From Rotaria socialis (taxonomy: Eukaryota > Rotifera > Eurotatoria > Philodinida > Philodinidae), in assembly GCA_905331475.1 (NCBI GenBank), contig CAJNYU010002640.1, positions 124,001-188,000 of the forward strand: a stretch of 64,000 nucleotides of DNA, written 5' to 3'. Positions 1 to 20,697 of this stretch are shown piece by piece; the stretch's first letter is position 1; every line of letters begins with the position of its first letter. The position numbers were made by a program, and so were the translations under genes. The notes under the pieces are model-generated. The model ran no database searches. It saw only the letters and a program-made list of their open reading frames with translations, and was not told the DNA's origin.

Positions 1-71
1 CAGCTGTAAATGAATAGACTATAGTGGCTAACATATGTTAATGACGTCACTTTAATTATCTCTTGATAAAC

Positions 72-562
72 TCCTTTCATTTTCGTCATTTTGGAACCAC
101 ATTTCTGAGTGAACGGAACTTCAGATTAAAGATTCGAAAACAGATGTAAACGGTTCGATCTTGATACTTCGATTTCACGTTTCAACGAGTTTTCTACGAT
201 TTTCGATTCTCGAGATCATCGCATGACAAAATGACGACTTGTGATGCGTACGTCAAGTAAGTAAAAAATAATAAAAACTAGATGGTATTCAAGTTTTACT
301 CGAATACAAAATGCGATGCGAAGCAGGAATCTCGATCCAGGAAAAATCTTCAANGAACGTTGAAAACAACAAATTCCTTTCATTTTTGTCATTTTGGAAC
401 CACATTTGTGAATGAACGAAACTTCAGATTGATGATCCGTAAAAAGATGTACGAAGTTTGATCTCAATACTTCCATCTCACGTTTTAACGAGATTTCTAT
501 GATTTTCTGTTCTTGAGATCTTCGCGACACAAAATGGCGAAAAAGATGCGTACGTCAAGTTA
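72..562. repeat. Diverged direct duplication, two copies of about 190 bases
   Basis: Bases 72-263 and 373-562 are recognisably the same sequence. Both start near CTTTCATTTT(C/T)GTCATTTTGG and both end with GATGCGTACGTCAAGT. They differ by scattered substitutions and small indels and repeat with a period of about 300 bases. A GATGCGAAGCAG motif near 311 returns inverted near 599-615, so the second half of the unit also has inverted sequence. There is no coding signal. It is probably a degraded tandem or transposon-derived repeat. Confidence 0.7.
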
Positions 563-1113
563 AAAGGAAAAAAAACTCGCGACGGACTACATAAATGCTT
601 CTGCTTCGCATCGCATTAAAAATCTACTTGTCAAGTAATTTCGACAATTTATAACTCGGGACAAGGATAATATAGATAGTTATCTGAAGGTTTCCTACAG
701 CTAGGATTACTGGAGATGAATATTCTGTAACATTTTTAGTTCAGTACGCATACTATTCTCCTTTCCTGTTCGCAGAGTGCCGTTAATGATGTTTTATTTT
801 TTGTGAACATCGTGGTTTTCAGAGGATGCTTTCTGTGAAGAAATATGCGTAGTGTGAGGACTAAGTTTGAAAAGTTGAAATAAAAATGTAACATTTACAA
901 TTTTATCAGTAAAATTAGCCTGGATTACATGAAAAGGATCCGAAAAAGAGGACATCTCTGGAATGTATTCAACTGGAAACACGTATTTGTGACTCATCAG
1001 CAGTTTTCAATTGTTAACTCCCTCGACTGAAGTAGACTCGGTCTGAGTCATCAACATTACAAGTACTTACTGCTATGAATTCAAAAACTCAAATGTGTTT
1101 TTTTCTAGGTCTC

Positions 1114-1352
1114 ATCCCAGGTCGAGCAATCCAACAGTGGGAACCAATCGGAACCCATCCGATCCGACTCGCATCCAATAGGATCTTATCGGATTTTGTC
1201 GGACACTACAGAACTATCATCGAAAGTTCAATGGGTTCCGACCAGTGTTTCTAACGTCAATTCCTCGACCCGAAATCCTATAAGATTCTGTCGGATGGTA
1301 GGATACTATCAAGTTCCTATCGGGCTCGGCGTGGAATTTCTCGACCTGGGAT
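1114..1352. mobile_element. Fold-back element with CCCAGGTCGAG ends
   Basis: A perfect 13-base terminal inverted repeat, ATCCCAGGTCGAG at 1114-1126 and CTCGACCTGGGAT at 1340-1352, encloses about 210 bases. The interior is rich in TCGGAT and GGATCC-type words and is partly self-complementary. No ORF and no clear target-site duplication were seen. The same CCCAGGTC ends bound other elements at 20406, 36879, 59693 and, less securely, 61624. This one resembles the 59693-61340 copy in its interior. It is probably a non-autonomous DNA transposon. Confidence 0.7.
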
Positions 1353-1435
1353 CAAATTAGATTGTTTGAGGTTAGAAATTCACCCAATAGAATATTTTTT
1401 CCATAGAACTTCTGACTCGCTGCGCTTGACGATAC

Positions 1436-1517
1436 TAGGGGTATAACCGTTTTCAGATCTACGCTCAGATAAAACAGTTCTTTTGATCGGAACTAAAACT
1501 GAAATATCATACCCCTA
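1436..1517. mobile_element. Short hAT-like MITE (TAGGGGTAT ends)
   Basis: This 82-base element starts TAGGGGTAT and ends ATACCCCTA. It is flanked by GACGATAC (1428-1435) and GTCGATAC (1518-1525), an 8-base target duplication with one mismatch, which is the hAT superfamily signature. A second, longer member at 60577-60715 shares both ends and internal words such as CAGATCTA and ACTAAAACTGAA. It has no coding capacity. Confidence 0.75.
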
Positions 1518-1633
1518 GTCGATACTATGACTTGTAAAAAATAGAATAAATAGAAGTATGAAAATGAGGGCACATGGACTTTTGAAAAGAGATGATAGTA
1601 ATCTATTACCAAACTAGATTTCAACTTGTAACC

Positions 1634-1681
1634 GACTAGTCGTGAGTGGCACCCCGTAGGCGTGCCGACGAATGACTAGTC
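1634..1681. repeat. Small hairpin with GACTAGTC ends
   Basis: GACTAGTC occurs at both ends (1634-1641 and 1674-1681). An inner GGCAC/GTGCC pair extends the hairpin, giving a 48-base interrupted palindrome. It may be a tiny MITE remnant; no target duplication is evident. Confidence 0.4.
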
Positions 1682-1689
1682 ACTAATCT

Positions 1690-3183
1690 GAAAATTTCAA
1701 TGAAATTATTTATCAGGCTATGGAGATTTATAAGAGAATATGCACTGTCTGAATCTAACTGGCAGAAACAGTGGTCGACAATGGCGAAAACGTTTAATTT
1801 GTTTCAAATCAACCCTGATAACAACTTTTCTGTCAGCATAAAACAGCAGAAGCATATATTTTACAGAAAATCTCACTTATTGAATTTAGGCTCTCTTGGT
1901 CATAGCTAGATTTGAATAAAATAAAATGAGTGTTTGGGTATGTGTTTTGATGGAGGAACAACTAGCGTATCCATATGGATTCATGATTGCTCAGATTAAC
2001 TGACGAATCTAATCGCTAATTCTAGTGCTAGCTTCGTCTAAATACAGTATTCTGACTACAGCTCTCATATGCTTCGTCTTTTTTATGCTGATATTAAACT
2101 AGTAAAACGCGCAAAATGTTGAGTTCTTGTTTAATATCAATTTTTTTTCAAGCTAGAAGTTCAACAAAAGCGGCATTTTTCCTTAGCAAAACCTTGTAAC
2201 ATCATTTTAATGTCGGCCGCATCGGACAACTAAAGGCTACCACCTTCCAATCACGGAATAGATTCTTATACCTTTTCCTCCTAATATGTCCGATTAGTTC
2301 AAAACTCGTGCAGAATGGATTACCAACACGTTGTCTCATATGGACTATTTCTCAGCTGCGAAACAATAGTGCTTTGGAACCCAGGCTCTGAGTTTCAGAA
2401 GCCCCATGTTATTTCATATCAATTAGAAACACAATCGAATAATATTTTTCCGATCATTAATGTCCTTTGTGAATTACATAACCATTTTTTATTCTCCTTT
2501 CAGTAGACGGCTAAGCGGCGTTTGCGTCGCACTACTTGTAATATGATGCCCAGAAGCGGAGACATTCCGATGTCACGAGGTAAGGATGTTGAGTGATGCC
2601 TTTCACTTCAGTTATACTCGTCACAATCTATTCCCTGCTATGTTGTTCGGGAAAAATACAGCATCAAAAACCAAAAATTGAAATTATGATTTTTGTTTTA
2701 TTTCGGTAACTTCCATTTTATTCACCATAACGTATTTTGAATCTCCTGGTTGTTTTTTTTCTTGGTGAGTTATTCTATTCTTCTTATTCACATCATGAAA
2801 TTTAGATAATAATACCATAGTTTGCAGTAATAATTCTGCTAATTGTCTCTTGTTTTTTTTGCACCTTTATTACTTCGAGCATGCATGAATTGCATGTTTT
2901 CCCCAATGTTTTTTTCTATTTATTATTTTCTATTGGTTCGATTTTCAAGCATTAATACAAAAAATGAGATACGTTAACATGATCAGTTTTTTTTATTGAA
3001 AGCACTTGTTTATTCAGATCGAATTTAACCAAAAGAAAACGAATCCAACATTTATTTATATTAAATCTAAACAAGTCTCTTGAAAAGTTTTTTTCTCTCC
3101 ATTGTTCCAGCCGCAGAACTAGGAGTACCACTCCTTCCACATATGCCATGTCTTCATACAATATTATTTTTATTTTTATTTAG
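1690..3183. other. Intergenic stretch without a supported gene
   Basis: Only short frames without family resemblance were found. A pyrimidine-rich tract followed by an AG at 3109-3110, and another AG at 3182-3183 directly before the kinase exon, could be splice acceptors for upstream MAP3K4-like exons. No upstream exon could be recognised. Confidence 0.4.
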
Positions 3184-3186
3184 CAT

Positions 3187-5016
3187 ATGGAAGAACGTGC
3201 ATTCGTCTTCGGTATGGATATCATCCGTGAAACAAGTTACTATGCAACACAGTTAGAACTGAATACATTAGAAAATCAAGCAGAGCGACAACTTTCATTT
3301 GCTAATACTTGGCTAAAATTTGTTCGTAAGAAAAAATCTACAACAATTATATCGAAATATCCTACAACTTTACCTATGTGGTTATTACCTGGTATACATT
3401 TTCTTCGATATGTATGTTCATTACATTTTACAAACTATATTAATGATGAGTTGTTTAATACATTTTATGAGAATATGCAACAAACTATTAAATATTTACA
3501 CAATCCAAATGTTAATAATGAATATAAACCAATTACTCCTAATACTCGCCCTAGAAAGTTATCTAGATCATTACAAACGTCATCATCGAGAAAGAATATT
3601 TATAATAAACTGCAAAAGAAGAAATTTAAATTAACAAAAATTGAAGAACTTGAACATATGGATAGAAAAATTGATCGACAACGTTTTAAAGATGGTCTCA
3701 TTGGTAAAATAAAGCCATCTAATGAAGTTTCAAATAAGATTCCATCAATATCGAAAAGAATGGAACAAGATTTAGCATGTTTAAAAATACGAAATTTTCA
3801 TAAATTAAATCTTCTTTCACGTGGACAGTTTGCAACAAGTAAGTGAATATCAATATAAAAGATCTAGTATAATGGTCATAATGATTAAAATCTCAAAATA
3901 GTTTGAGCCTGTAAAGACTTGATTTTTGTTAATGGTCTATGCAGATACACAGCATATTTTTTGACCACGCAATATACTTATCATCTATTCATAGTAACTA
4001 ATTGAAATATAGAATCGAATATTACTCTTGAAGATTAATTCTGATATCAAAATTCATTTGAATTGAATCGTTTTGTAACTAACATTAAAAAAAGAATAAT
4101 AATTCTTTTCGTTTTCTTTTTAGCTTATAAATGTACTGTGGAACCAAATGAAATTCTTTGTTATAAACAATACAAAATTCAACATAATGATGCGGCTGCG
4201 ATCACTAAAGTTCTGGAACAATTGGTACCACTTATGCATATAGGACATGAAAATTTAATAAAATATCGTGGCATAGCACTCGAACATGACCATATATTAT
4301 TTTTCATGGAGTATTGTAGTCATGGTACCATAGCTCAAATTCTGCTCGGTACACCTTCATTATTATCATCACATGTAGATATACGTCGTCAATCAAACTC
4401 ACTAGTATGTTCATTGAATGATACAGCATCTGTCGATAAAGGCATAATACAAACCACAGCTGGTTTTGCATTTTTTGAAGAATTTCTTGTGCAACATTAT
4501 TTAAAACAATTATTATCGGCTTTATCATGTTTACATGAAAAAGAAATTATACATCGTGATATACGCAATGTTAATATATTTTTTAAAGACGCAACAAAAC
4601 AATCAATTAAATTGGGTGATGTAAATTTTGTTTATGATTTTAAATTCATGAAAAAACAATCATCACTACTTGACATGGAAGCTATCGCTAATATACGTGA
4701 ATCCATTGTTTTCTATGCACCCGAAACAATAACACAAAATGAAACAACAACTAAATCTGATATATGGTCATTGGGTTGCACACTTGTGCATATGTTAACA
4801 GGTCGTATACCATGGAGTAATCCATCGATAGCATCAAGTGCTTACTATTGGAAAGTTATTAATTGGGTTGCAAATGGTGTACAGCCAACTATTCCAACAG
4901 ATTTAAGTCTATCGAATGAATGTATTAATTTTCTTGAGCAATGCTTCCGAAATGATCCTAGTCTACGACCATCATCACAGGAACTTCTTCAACATCCATT
5001 CGTCAAAGAAAACTAG
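3187..5016 (+). CDS. MAP3K4-like (MEKK4) kinase with degraded motifs, probably 5'-incomplete
   Basis: There are two exons, 3187-3838 and 4124-5016, joined in phase 1 by a GTAAGT/TTTTAG intron, giving 514 residues. The first exon resembles the region just before the MAP3K4 kinase domain (FANTWLKFV). The second is the kinase domain. The VAIK lysine is kept (LCYKQYKIQ), as are the HRD Asp and Asn (HRDIRNVNIF), APE and DIWSLG. However, the glycine loop reads SRGQFAT, the alphaC Glu position appears to be Gln, and DFG reads DVN. These changes suggest weak or no catalysis. MAP3K4 proteins are much longer at the N terminus; no such exons were found upstream, and an AG precedes the first ATG by three bases, so 3187 may be an internal exon. 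The family activates p38/JNK modules. The homology is secure; the activity is doubtful. Confidence 0.8.
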
Positions 5017-5065
5017 AACGCATTTTATTTATTTATTTTTTGATTTGTATATAGATAGAACTTCT

Positions 5066-5066
5066 C

Positions 5067-5098
<32 letters not shown>

Positions 5099-5099
5099 G
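5066..5099. repeat. (ATT)n microsatellite in the 3' flank of the kinase gene
   Basis: About eleven TTA units lie just past the kinase stop codon, probably in its 3' untranslated region. Confidence 0.8.
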
Positions 5100-5629
5100 T
5101 TCTTTAGAATTCCCAGCAACAGAAAAAAAAATTATCTTTTATACGCAATATTCTCAAGTTTCTATTCAAGTTTACTGCTATAATTTTATTTTTTAGCGTT
5201 GAATATGTTTAAAAGAAAATATGATTACAATTATTATGAAAATCAGAATTCTTCAATCAAATAACCATAGAAAACTTGAACGTAAAAATGAAAGAAATAC
5301 AAATAACGCATTGCTTGACTTGAATGACGGATTTTGCATTTAAAGAGAAAGCTACTTTTATTGTAATCTGAGATTTGAATTTATGTTGCAGCTATAAAAG
5401 AAAGAATTCTTGGTCAGCCTAGAAAAATGTTTAAAACAACTGGTATTCATGGTTCTTTGTTACAAAATAATAATTGTTCTACCACAATTTTGACCTTTCA
5501 TTTTTCTGATAGATAAATCTAGTAAACCTTGAACTATTCTATAACTTACAGAAGATAAATATCTTGCTTAGCCATAATATTAAATTTTGAATTCCCAATA
5601 CAATTTTTATGATAACTCTGTGTCCAGCG

Positions 5630-5921
5630 TAGAGTCCGTCGGGTACACAAATTTTGGACCCGGAAACCGACCCGAGCTCGATGGATTTTAATTTTCTGCA
5701 CCCGGATCCGGACCCGGTCGTATCGTGCATAGAATACTGAATGAAATATCTTAATCATAATTTAATACTCCAAAATAGTGACAGTGATTATTCTTTGAAT
5801 GATATTGATAGCTTCATTGATAAGAGTACAGAATCAGATGAAGCATTATTTGAATAATAGATTTATGGTGTTAGCCAGATTTAGATATTTCAATCTGGAA
5901 GAGTTTTTTGTTGTTTTCCTA

Positions 5922-5952
<31 letters not shown>

Positions 5953-6122
5953 AATTAAAGATTACTTTTTGAATAAAATGCACAATAAATTTAAGTTCAA
6001 AAATATTTATATATATATATATAAAATATTCCTTTGAACCCGAACCCGTATCTAGATCCGGAACCGTACCCGGTAAAATTCAAGTTTTCGGCCCCGGGTT
6101 CGGGTACATTTGCAGGGCTCTA
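5630..6122. mobile_element. Non-autonomous hAT-type element with 8-base target duplication
   Basis: The left end is TAGAGTCCGTCGGGTAC. The right end, read inward on the other strand, is TAGAGCCCTGCAAATGTACC. GTCCAGCG (5622-5629) and GTCCAACG (6123-6130) flank it as an 8-base duplication with one mismatch. Subterminal regions are full of GGACCCGG/CCGAACCCG words, unlike the AT-rich surroundings. The 493-base body has only short frames and two (TA)n runs (about 5931-5953 and 6008-6022). Confidence 0.75.
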
Positions 6123-6130
6123 GTCCAACG

Positions 6131-7558
6131 ACTGTTTCTTGGAAATTCATTATCTCAATAAATGAGCATTCTCTATTGCTAACAGTTGTAAGATGTTGCC
6201 AAGGTCATTGAATGTATCTATCGGCTAAATTACAAGGATAAACTGTATTTATTTCTATAGTTTTTCAATAAACTACTTTAATTATGGATCGAAAAGTCTA
6301 TGAAACAGGCATATGTTGATGAGAATGAAACGAATCCTCCTAGTATTTTACAGTTTTATCGAGGACACCATATGCATGCAAGATCATTTCAAATGACTAA
6401 TTACAATTAGTCTTGCTTTCTCATTATCATGAAGCATTTGAATTAAAACTTAGGAACATGCATCATTCCAATAACGTGATATCGAACTAGATAGATTAAA
6501 CTTTCAGCTAAAAATAGTCAATGTAGTGCTTCCACAAGAATCTTTTATGCTCCTTCGTGTAAAAAAGAAATGGGAGTCAAGATTATTCTATACAAAAGCT
6601 AACACCTGCTCGGTTTAATCTCTTGATGACATTTTGCAAGTTCTTCTCGCTTCCTTTTTGCTTCTTACGAGTATTTTATTAAGCATGATGATGCAACAAG
6701 CACGAACAATATGAGTCTGTGGCGTTGAATATCACTTCCCTCAATGGAAAAATCAACTTCAGAAAAATATCTAGTTCGACAGAAATGTGATCTCATTAGA
6801 ATTTTGAAACCGAAGAAAATGCTTTAGAGATAGATTTCAATTTTCCTGACATCTGTTTAAATTTGAATACAATTTATCTAGGCATCAAATTTACGTGAAA
6901 ACTACGACTATCAAATCCGATAATCAGTCGCCCATTATTAATTGATCTTTCAATTTAATTCATTAAATTTTGATGATTCTTTTAAAAAAATTGTGTTGTT
7001 TTCCAAAAGAACCATGTGGAACTTAAATATCTCACTTACTATAGTCGCATCACAAAAAATTTTATTCTTCCGCTATTTGATTTTTCTCCCAGGACATTTC
7101 TTCGTGTTTTAACAAACTCATTTTCGACACAATTTGTCGCTACAGAATACTAAATACAGAAGCTATAACTAATTGATCTGTCCAAAAGTACAGAAAAAAA
7201 TACTATAAAAAAGCCTACATTTTTTGTTCTAGCTATTTAAGCTCAGTCCTCTTACTCATTACGAACAGCATGATAATTCTTTTTTTTTCCGTTATATAGA
7301 GTATAAAAGAAAAAATAATATTCATAGTAGAAAAGATAAAGTATTTTATGATTGTTACGATGTTGAAAATCAAATTACAAGCTTCTACTCATGATGATGA
7401 TGCTATTAACTAAAAAATAGTAAATCGTGTAATGAATTTTATTTTAAAAACATTTATATACATTGTGTAAAAAGTAAAAAATATGTCCTATCATCCATGA
7501 TATGTTATACTTTTCAAAAGCACAAAAGTAAATCGATTATCAATTTATAGAAAATTCT
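6131..7558. other. Intergenic, no gene seen
   Basis: AT-rich sequence between the hAT-type element and the 3' end of KATNAL2. No long frame, family match or RNA gene was recognised. Bases just before 7558 should be the KATNAL2 3' untranslated region. Confidence 0.5.
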
Positions 7559-15884
<8,326 letters not shown>

Positions 15885-16146
15885 TAAATAGTTAATCTAT
15901 ATTTTGCGTATTATCGCCTCGAAATGGAAATCATAGAACATGAATACTGATCAATCGTTGCTTAGCACTCGACATGTTTGTAAATGATAGATGTCACACT
16001 ACGTATTCCTTTATATTTACGCATATAGTATATATAGAAACAAATTCATCCATCTCGGTCAAATTTGGATTCCATAGGAACTGATATTGTATCACTAGTA
16101 TTCTTTCTTTTAGATCTACAAACAAACAAACAAAACATCAACGAAA
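15885..16146. promoter_or_regulatory. Head-to-head intergenic region between KATNAL2 and CCT2
   Basis: Only 262 bases separate the two divergent ATG codons. Both promoters and both 5' untranslated regions must fit here or overlap. No specific element was identified with confidence; a (TA)-rich block lies near 16025-16036. Confidence 0.6.
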
Positions 16147-18616
16147 ATGCGTGGGGATTTAAATGTAAGAAAGTTTAATTGATCTGATTTATTAATTATT
16201 TTAATTTCTTTTCTTTTTTTTTAAATATTAGACAGCACTCAATCCAATTCCACTTTATAAACAAGGTGTTGAAGAAGAAAAATCTGAACTTGCTCGATTA
16301 GTAAGTTTCCCTTAGAAACAAAAGCCAAAAGAAAATATTTCTAATTATTAATTTTAGTCTTCATTCGCTGGAGCAATGGCTGTTGGTGATTTAATAAAAA
16401 CTACACTTGGTCCAAAGGGAATGGTATGAATTTTTTGTTTGTTTGTTTGTTTGTTTGTTTGTTTGTTTTTTCTAAAAAATAATTATTTTAGGATAAAATC
16501 CTTCAATGTGGTATGCATGGTGGACCTGATGCTGGTAGATTATTAGTTACCAACGATGGAGCAACAATACTATCAAAAATTGGTATTGATAATCCTGTAG
16601 CTAAAGTTCTTGTTGGTATGGTTTCTTTAACTTGACTTTTTCTAGAAGGAAAATTTTGTTTTTCTGAATAAATAGATATTTCAAAAGTACAAGATGATGA
16701 AGTTGGTGATGGTACAACATCTGTTGTTGTTTTAGCAAGTGAACTTCTTCGCGTATGTTTATTTATAATTATTTTCATTGACAATTCTTCTTTTTTTGTT
16801 TCAAAAATTATTATAGGAAACAGAGAATTTAATTGGACAAAAAATTCATCCTCAAACAATTATTGCCGGATGGCGTAAAGCAACCACTGAAGCTCTTCGA
16901 GTTTTGGAAGGCATTGCTAAAAATAATAGGTACAGAAAGAGAAAATCAAGCAAATGAAATTTGTTTCTATTTCATTTTGTTTTAATTAGTTCAAATTTGG
17001 AGCAATTCAAAAAAGACCTTATGAATATTGCTCGTACTACATTGAGTTCAAAAATTCTTCAAGGAAAAAAAGAGCATTTCGCTAAATTATGTGTTGATGC
17101 TGTATTAAAATTACATGTAAGTTTCATTAGTTCTAAACGAAGAACAAAATAAATAACAGTAAAACTTTTGATTTCGTAGGGTAAAACCGATTTACAAGGT
17201 ATTCAAATAATCAAACGTTTAGGAAATAATATGAGCGATTCATATCTTGAAGAAGGTAATTTCATAAATTCAAATAAATAAAAAGCAATATTTTTCATGT
17301 CAAGGTTTTCTTTTGGAAAAACGTATTGGTATTAATATGCCTAAACGTATACAAAATGCGCGTATACTCATTGCTAATACACCAATGGATACAGATAAAA
17401 TCAAAGTTTTCGGTTCACGTGTACGTGTTGATTCAGTTGCTAAAGTAGCTGAATTAGAATTGGCTGAGAAAGAAAAAATGAAAGACAAGGTTGATAAAAT
17501 ACTTCAACATGGTTGTAACGTTTTTATTAATCGGTAAGAGACGACGTAGGAATAATTTCATAAATATATAATTTTGTTGTTGTATTCGTAGACAATTAAT
17601 TTATGATTATCCAGAACAATTATTTGCTGATAAAGGTGTTATGGCTATTGAACACGCAGATTTCGAAGGTGTTGAACGTTTAGCACAAGTACTTGGTAAA
17701 TGAGGACAAAAATAAATCACATGTTCATATAACTTCTCTTTTAACCTAAAAAATTTATTTATTTAGGTGGAGAAATCGTTTCAACATTTGATACACCAGA
17801 TAAAGTACGTTTAGGAAAATGCGATCTCATCGAAGAAGTAATGATTGGCGAAGACAAACTCATTAAATTCTCAGGTTCAAAGTTTTTTGTTTAATAAGAA
17901 AAACATTTTTAACTTTCTCCTTCATATATATATATATATAGGTGTAGCACAAGGCCAAGCTTGCACCATCATTTTACGTGGAGCTACACAACAAATTCTT
18001 GATGAAGCCGAGCGATCAATTCATGATGCTCTTTGCGTTCTATCACAAACAGTTAAGGAACCACGTATTTGTTACGGAGGAGGTTTGTTTTGTTTTGCTG
18101 TCTTTATTTTTCTTTTTAAACGAGTTCATTGTATAAATAGGTGCTTCTGAAATGTTAATGGCAACGGCTGTTTCGCAATTAGCTGAAAAAACACCTGGTA
18201 AAGAATCAGTTGCTATTGAAGCATTTGCCCATGCACTTCGTCAAGTAATTGAACGAAAGTTCATTAAAAATCAATCATAAATCTTTATTCTTTAGTTACC
18301 AACAATCATTGCTGACAATGCTGGTTATGACAGCGCAGAATTAATATCAAATCTTCGTGCTGCTCATACTGCAGGAAAATCAACATTTGGTCTTGGTATG
18401 GTCTTATTGTTTTATTTTAATTCGATGTTTTTTTTCTGTTTAGATATGGAAAACGGTACAATCGCTGATATAGCTGAGCTCGGTATTCTTGAATCATATC
18501 ATCTTAAACGTCAAGTTGTAATCAGCGCATCTGAAGCAGCTGAAATGGTATTACGTATTGATAATATTATCAAAGCACCACCACGACCTCGCCAACGTGA
18601 TATGCGAAATCATTAA
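16147..18616 (+). CDS. CCT2: T-complex protein 1 subunit beta (CCT2/TCP1-beta)
   Basis: Subunit of the cytosolic CCT/TRiC ring that folds actin, tubulin and WD-repeat proteins using ATP. Fifteen exons: 16147-16164, 16232-16300, 16358-16423, 16492-16615, 16676-16752, 16817-16929, 16990-17116, 17180-17255, 17305-17533, 17592-17695, 17767-17874, 17942-18082, 18141-18244, 18296-18395 and 18444-18616. The sum is 1629 bases, 542 residues (human 535). Group II chaperonin motifs are intact: [20 protein letters not shown], the ATP-site GDGTT at 103-107 and YGGG near the C-terminal equatorial domain. Stretches such as FGSRVRVDS and [11 protein letters not shown] are diagnostic of the beta subunit. The first exon codes for only six residues (MRGDLN), so the start is the least certain part. 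Confidence 0.96.
16437..16468. repeat. (GTTT)n microsatellite in a CCT2 intron
   Basis: About eight GTTT units fill much of the short intron between the third and fourth CCT2 exons. Confidence 0.85.
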
Positions 18617-20405
18617 ATGATTTCAAATATTGAAGAAAACATTTTTTAGAGCAATTCGAACATTATTGTTTGCTATGATTTTTTTAATATCACTTCGTAG
18701 ATTCATTTTTCTTTTAATATCGACATGTATTGCAGTGCGAGAGAGAATGTTTGAAAATCAAAAGAAAAACGTACAAACCCTCTGTTGTGCGAGTGTGATT
18801 GTTACTTTGTTTGTTTTTTGGTTGATGTTTTCTTTGTTATTAAAAGCAAAAAAAGATTAAAATAATCGCACTGTTCTCAAGATATATAATCTTCATATAC
18901 TGGTCTGTAAAAGGTTTATCAATTAAGTGACTTTGCCAATGTCTGGAATAGATAGACTGCAGTTAATCAGAAGAATTTCAAAAGAAAAAAAATCATACGA
19001 AACAATACGTTGAATGATGGTGTGAGAGTTAAAGCATGGAATAATTCCTGTGAGATTTTCAAATCGGTAACCTATATCATTATTGTACAAAAGAACATTC
19101 CAATTGGAAACGAATACTGCTAATAGCAGGACGTAGTACAAGATCATAAGTTAGCAAAATAAGTTATTCTTATTAGTTTCTCTTGTATATAAAAAAAACC
19201 AACATCTGATACTGAAATATAGATATCTGATAAAAGAATTGATATAAGTGTTTTAACGTTAATATCATATCATATTATTATTTATAAGTTATTTTTTTCT
19301 TTTAATGCTAAATGAATTTGTTTTTTGAAATTTCTACTTTAAATGTAATAATTTGGTATAAATACAATAGTACATGAGATTTTAATGCAAAATGCTTTAT
19401 TTTTTAACGTATTTTATGGAAATTTTCGATCTTATACGATCATTTTCAATCAAAATAACAGGAACTTTACAACAAAGATATTACAAAAGCCTGACGACAA
19501 AAAATAAAATAAAATAAAATGATGAAGATATCTGACGGGATGTTGCGTTATTCCGGTATGTTTTTAATAGAATGTGCAAGACTGCTTCTCAGGAGCATTA
19601 CAAAAAAAAACTGATGTTTTGAGTTTCAAATTGAGCTATTACTGGCGAATGAGTTTTGCTCAAAACATTTTATTATGCAAATTTTAGAGATTTTCATTTC
19701 ATCTATCTCAAGATATTTTAATACGATGTAAACGCGTCATCTAAATCGGTTATGAATATTGGCAAAGTTGAATTTTACATTATAAAATAGAAAAAAAGCG
19801 AAAGAGCGGAGAATTTTCTTCGCTTCTTTCTCCGTTGTTTTTGAAAAGCAGCACCGAAACTTTAATTGAAACGATATCCTAAAAATGTATATTGACGACA
19901 AAAAACAAGCGAACCGTTTGAAAACATTTTAAGAAATTCAGAAGTCATTAGAGCTTGTATGATGCATATTATCTCAACTCATAAGTACATTAATGAACTT
20001 CGGGATTTCTTTTGTTAATTTTATAGTTTACTTTGTAATATTGATAATCGTTTAGTTCAAAGAGAAATTCTCTTTTCGTCATTTGGGAAGAAAAATTTTT
20101 TATATGCTTAAGAAAGAATTCATCTAAATCTATTTATTCTTTTAATATCTTACAGTAGTTATACTACATAAAAACACACGTAAATCTCGAAGAAATAGTT
20201 TTTATTAATCAGCGTGATATAGGATAATGAGAATTATTACATAAATTTATTTTTATATCGATTAGATATATGTTTGTTATTATTAAATCGATTGACAATA
20301 GTCCAATCATTCTTAATGAAAGATTAACTCGTAGTCAAACAAAATCCGATATAACGCTACGTAGGTGAAGTTCGTTTTGTCTTTTATGCTTGGCCATAAA
20401 TGTTA
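18617..20405. other. Intergenic, no gene seen
   Basis: AT-rich sequence downstream of CCT2. No frame with family resemblance, no RNA gene and no clear transposon end was recognised before the element at 20406. Confidence 0.5.
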
Positions 20406-20697
20406 CCCCAGGTCAATGATTGCGGAGGACGGATACTGTAGGAACCGGCCGGAAAGATGCGGAAAAATCACCGTATCTGGCCGGAAAGTACCAGAAAGCG
20501 CTGGAAAGTGGAAGAAGTATTCCGATCGGGAGTTACCGGATTTTTTTTCCGGTGTATACCGGTCAAGTTCCAGTCGGAAATCACAGGAAACTTACCGGAA
20601 TCCGCAGGAAAATAGTCCTGCAACTCTCAACCGGAATAGTGCTTCCGCTTTCTAGCGCTTTCCGGCCGTTTCCCGTCATAAACCCCACGACCTGGGG
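20406..20697. mobile_element. CCCAGGTC fold-back element, CCGGAAA-rich type
   Basis: Ends are CCCCAGGTC (20406-20414) and GACCTGGGG (20689-20697). The interior is GC-richer than its surroundings and built from CCGGAAA/TTTCCGG words with inverted symmetry. The first roughly 85 bases are nearly identical to the reversed right end of the element at 36879-37187, so the two are copies in opposite orientation. Open frames here are by-products of the repeat. It is non-autonomous and the mobilising enzyme is unknown. Confidence 0.75.

Noticed and set aside
3110..3183. Possible upstream exon of the MAP3K4-like gene
   Set aside because: An acceptor-like AG and an open frame exist, but there is no donor and no recognisable family sequence.
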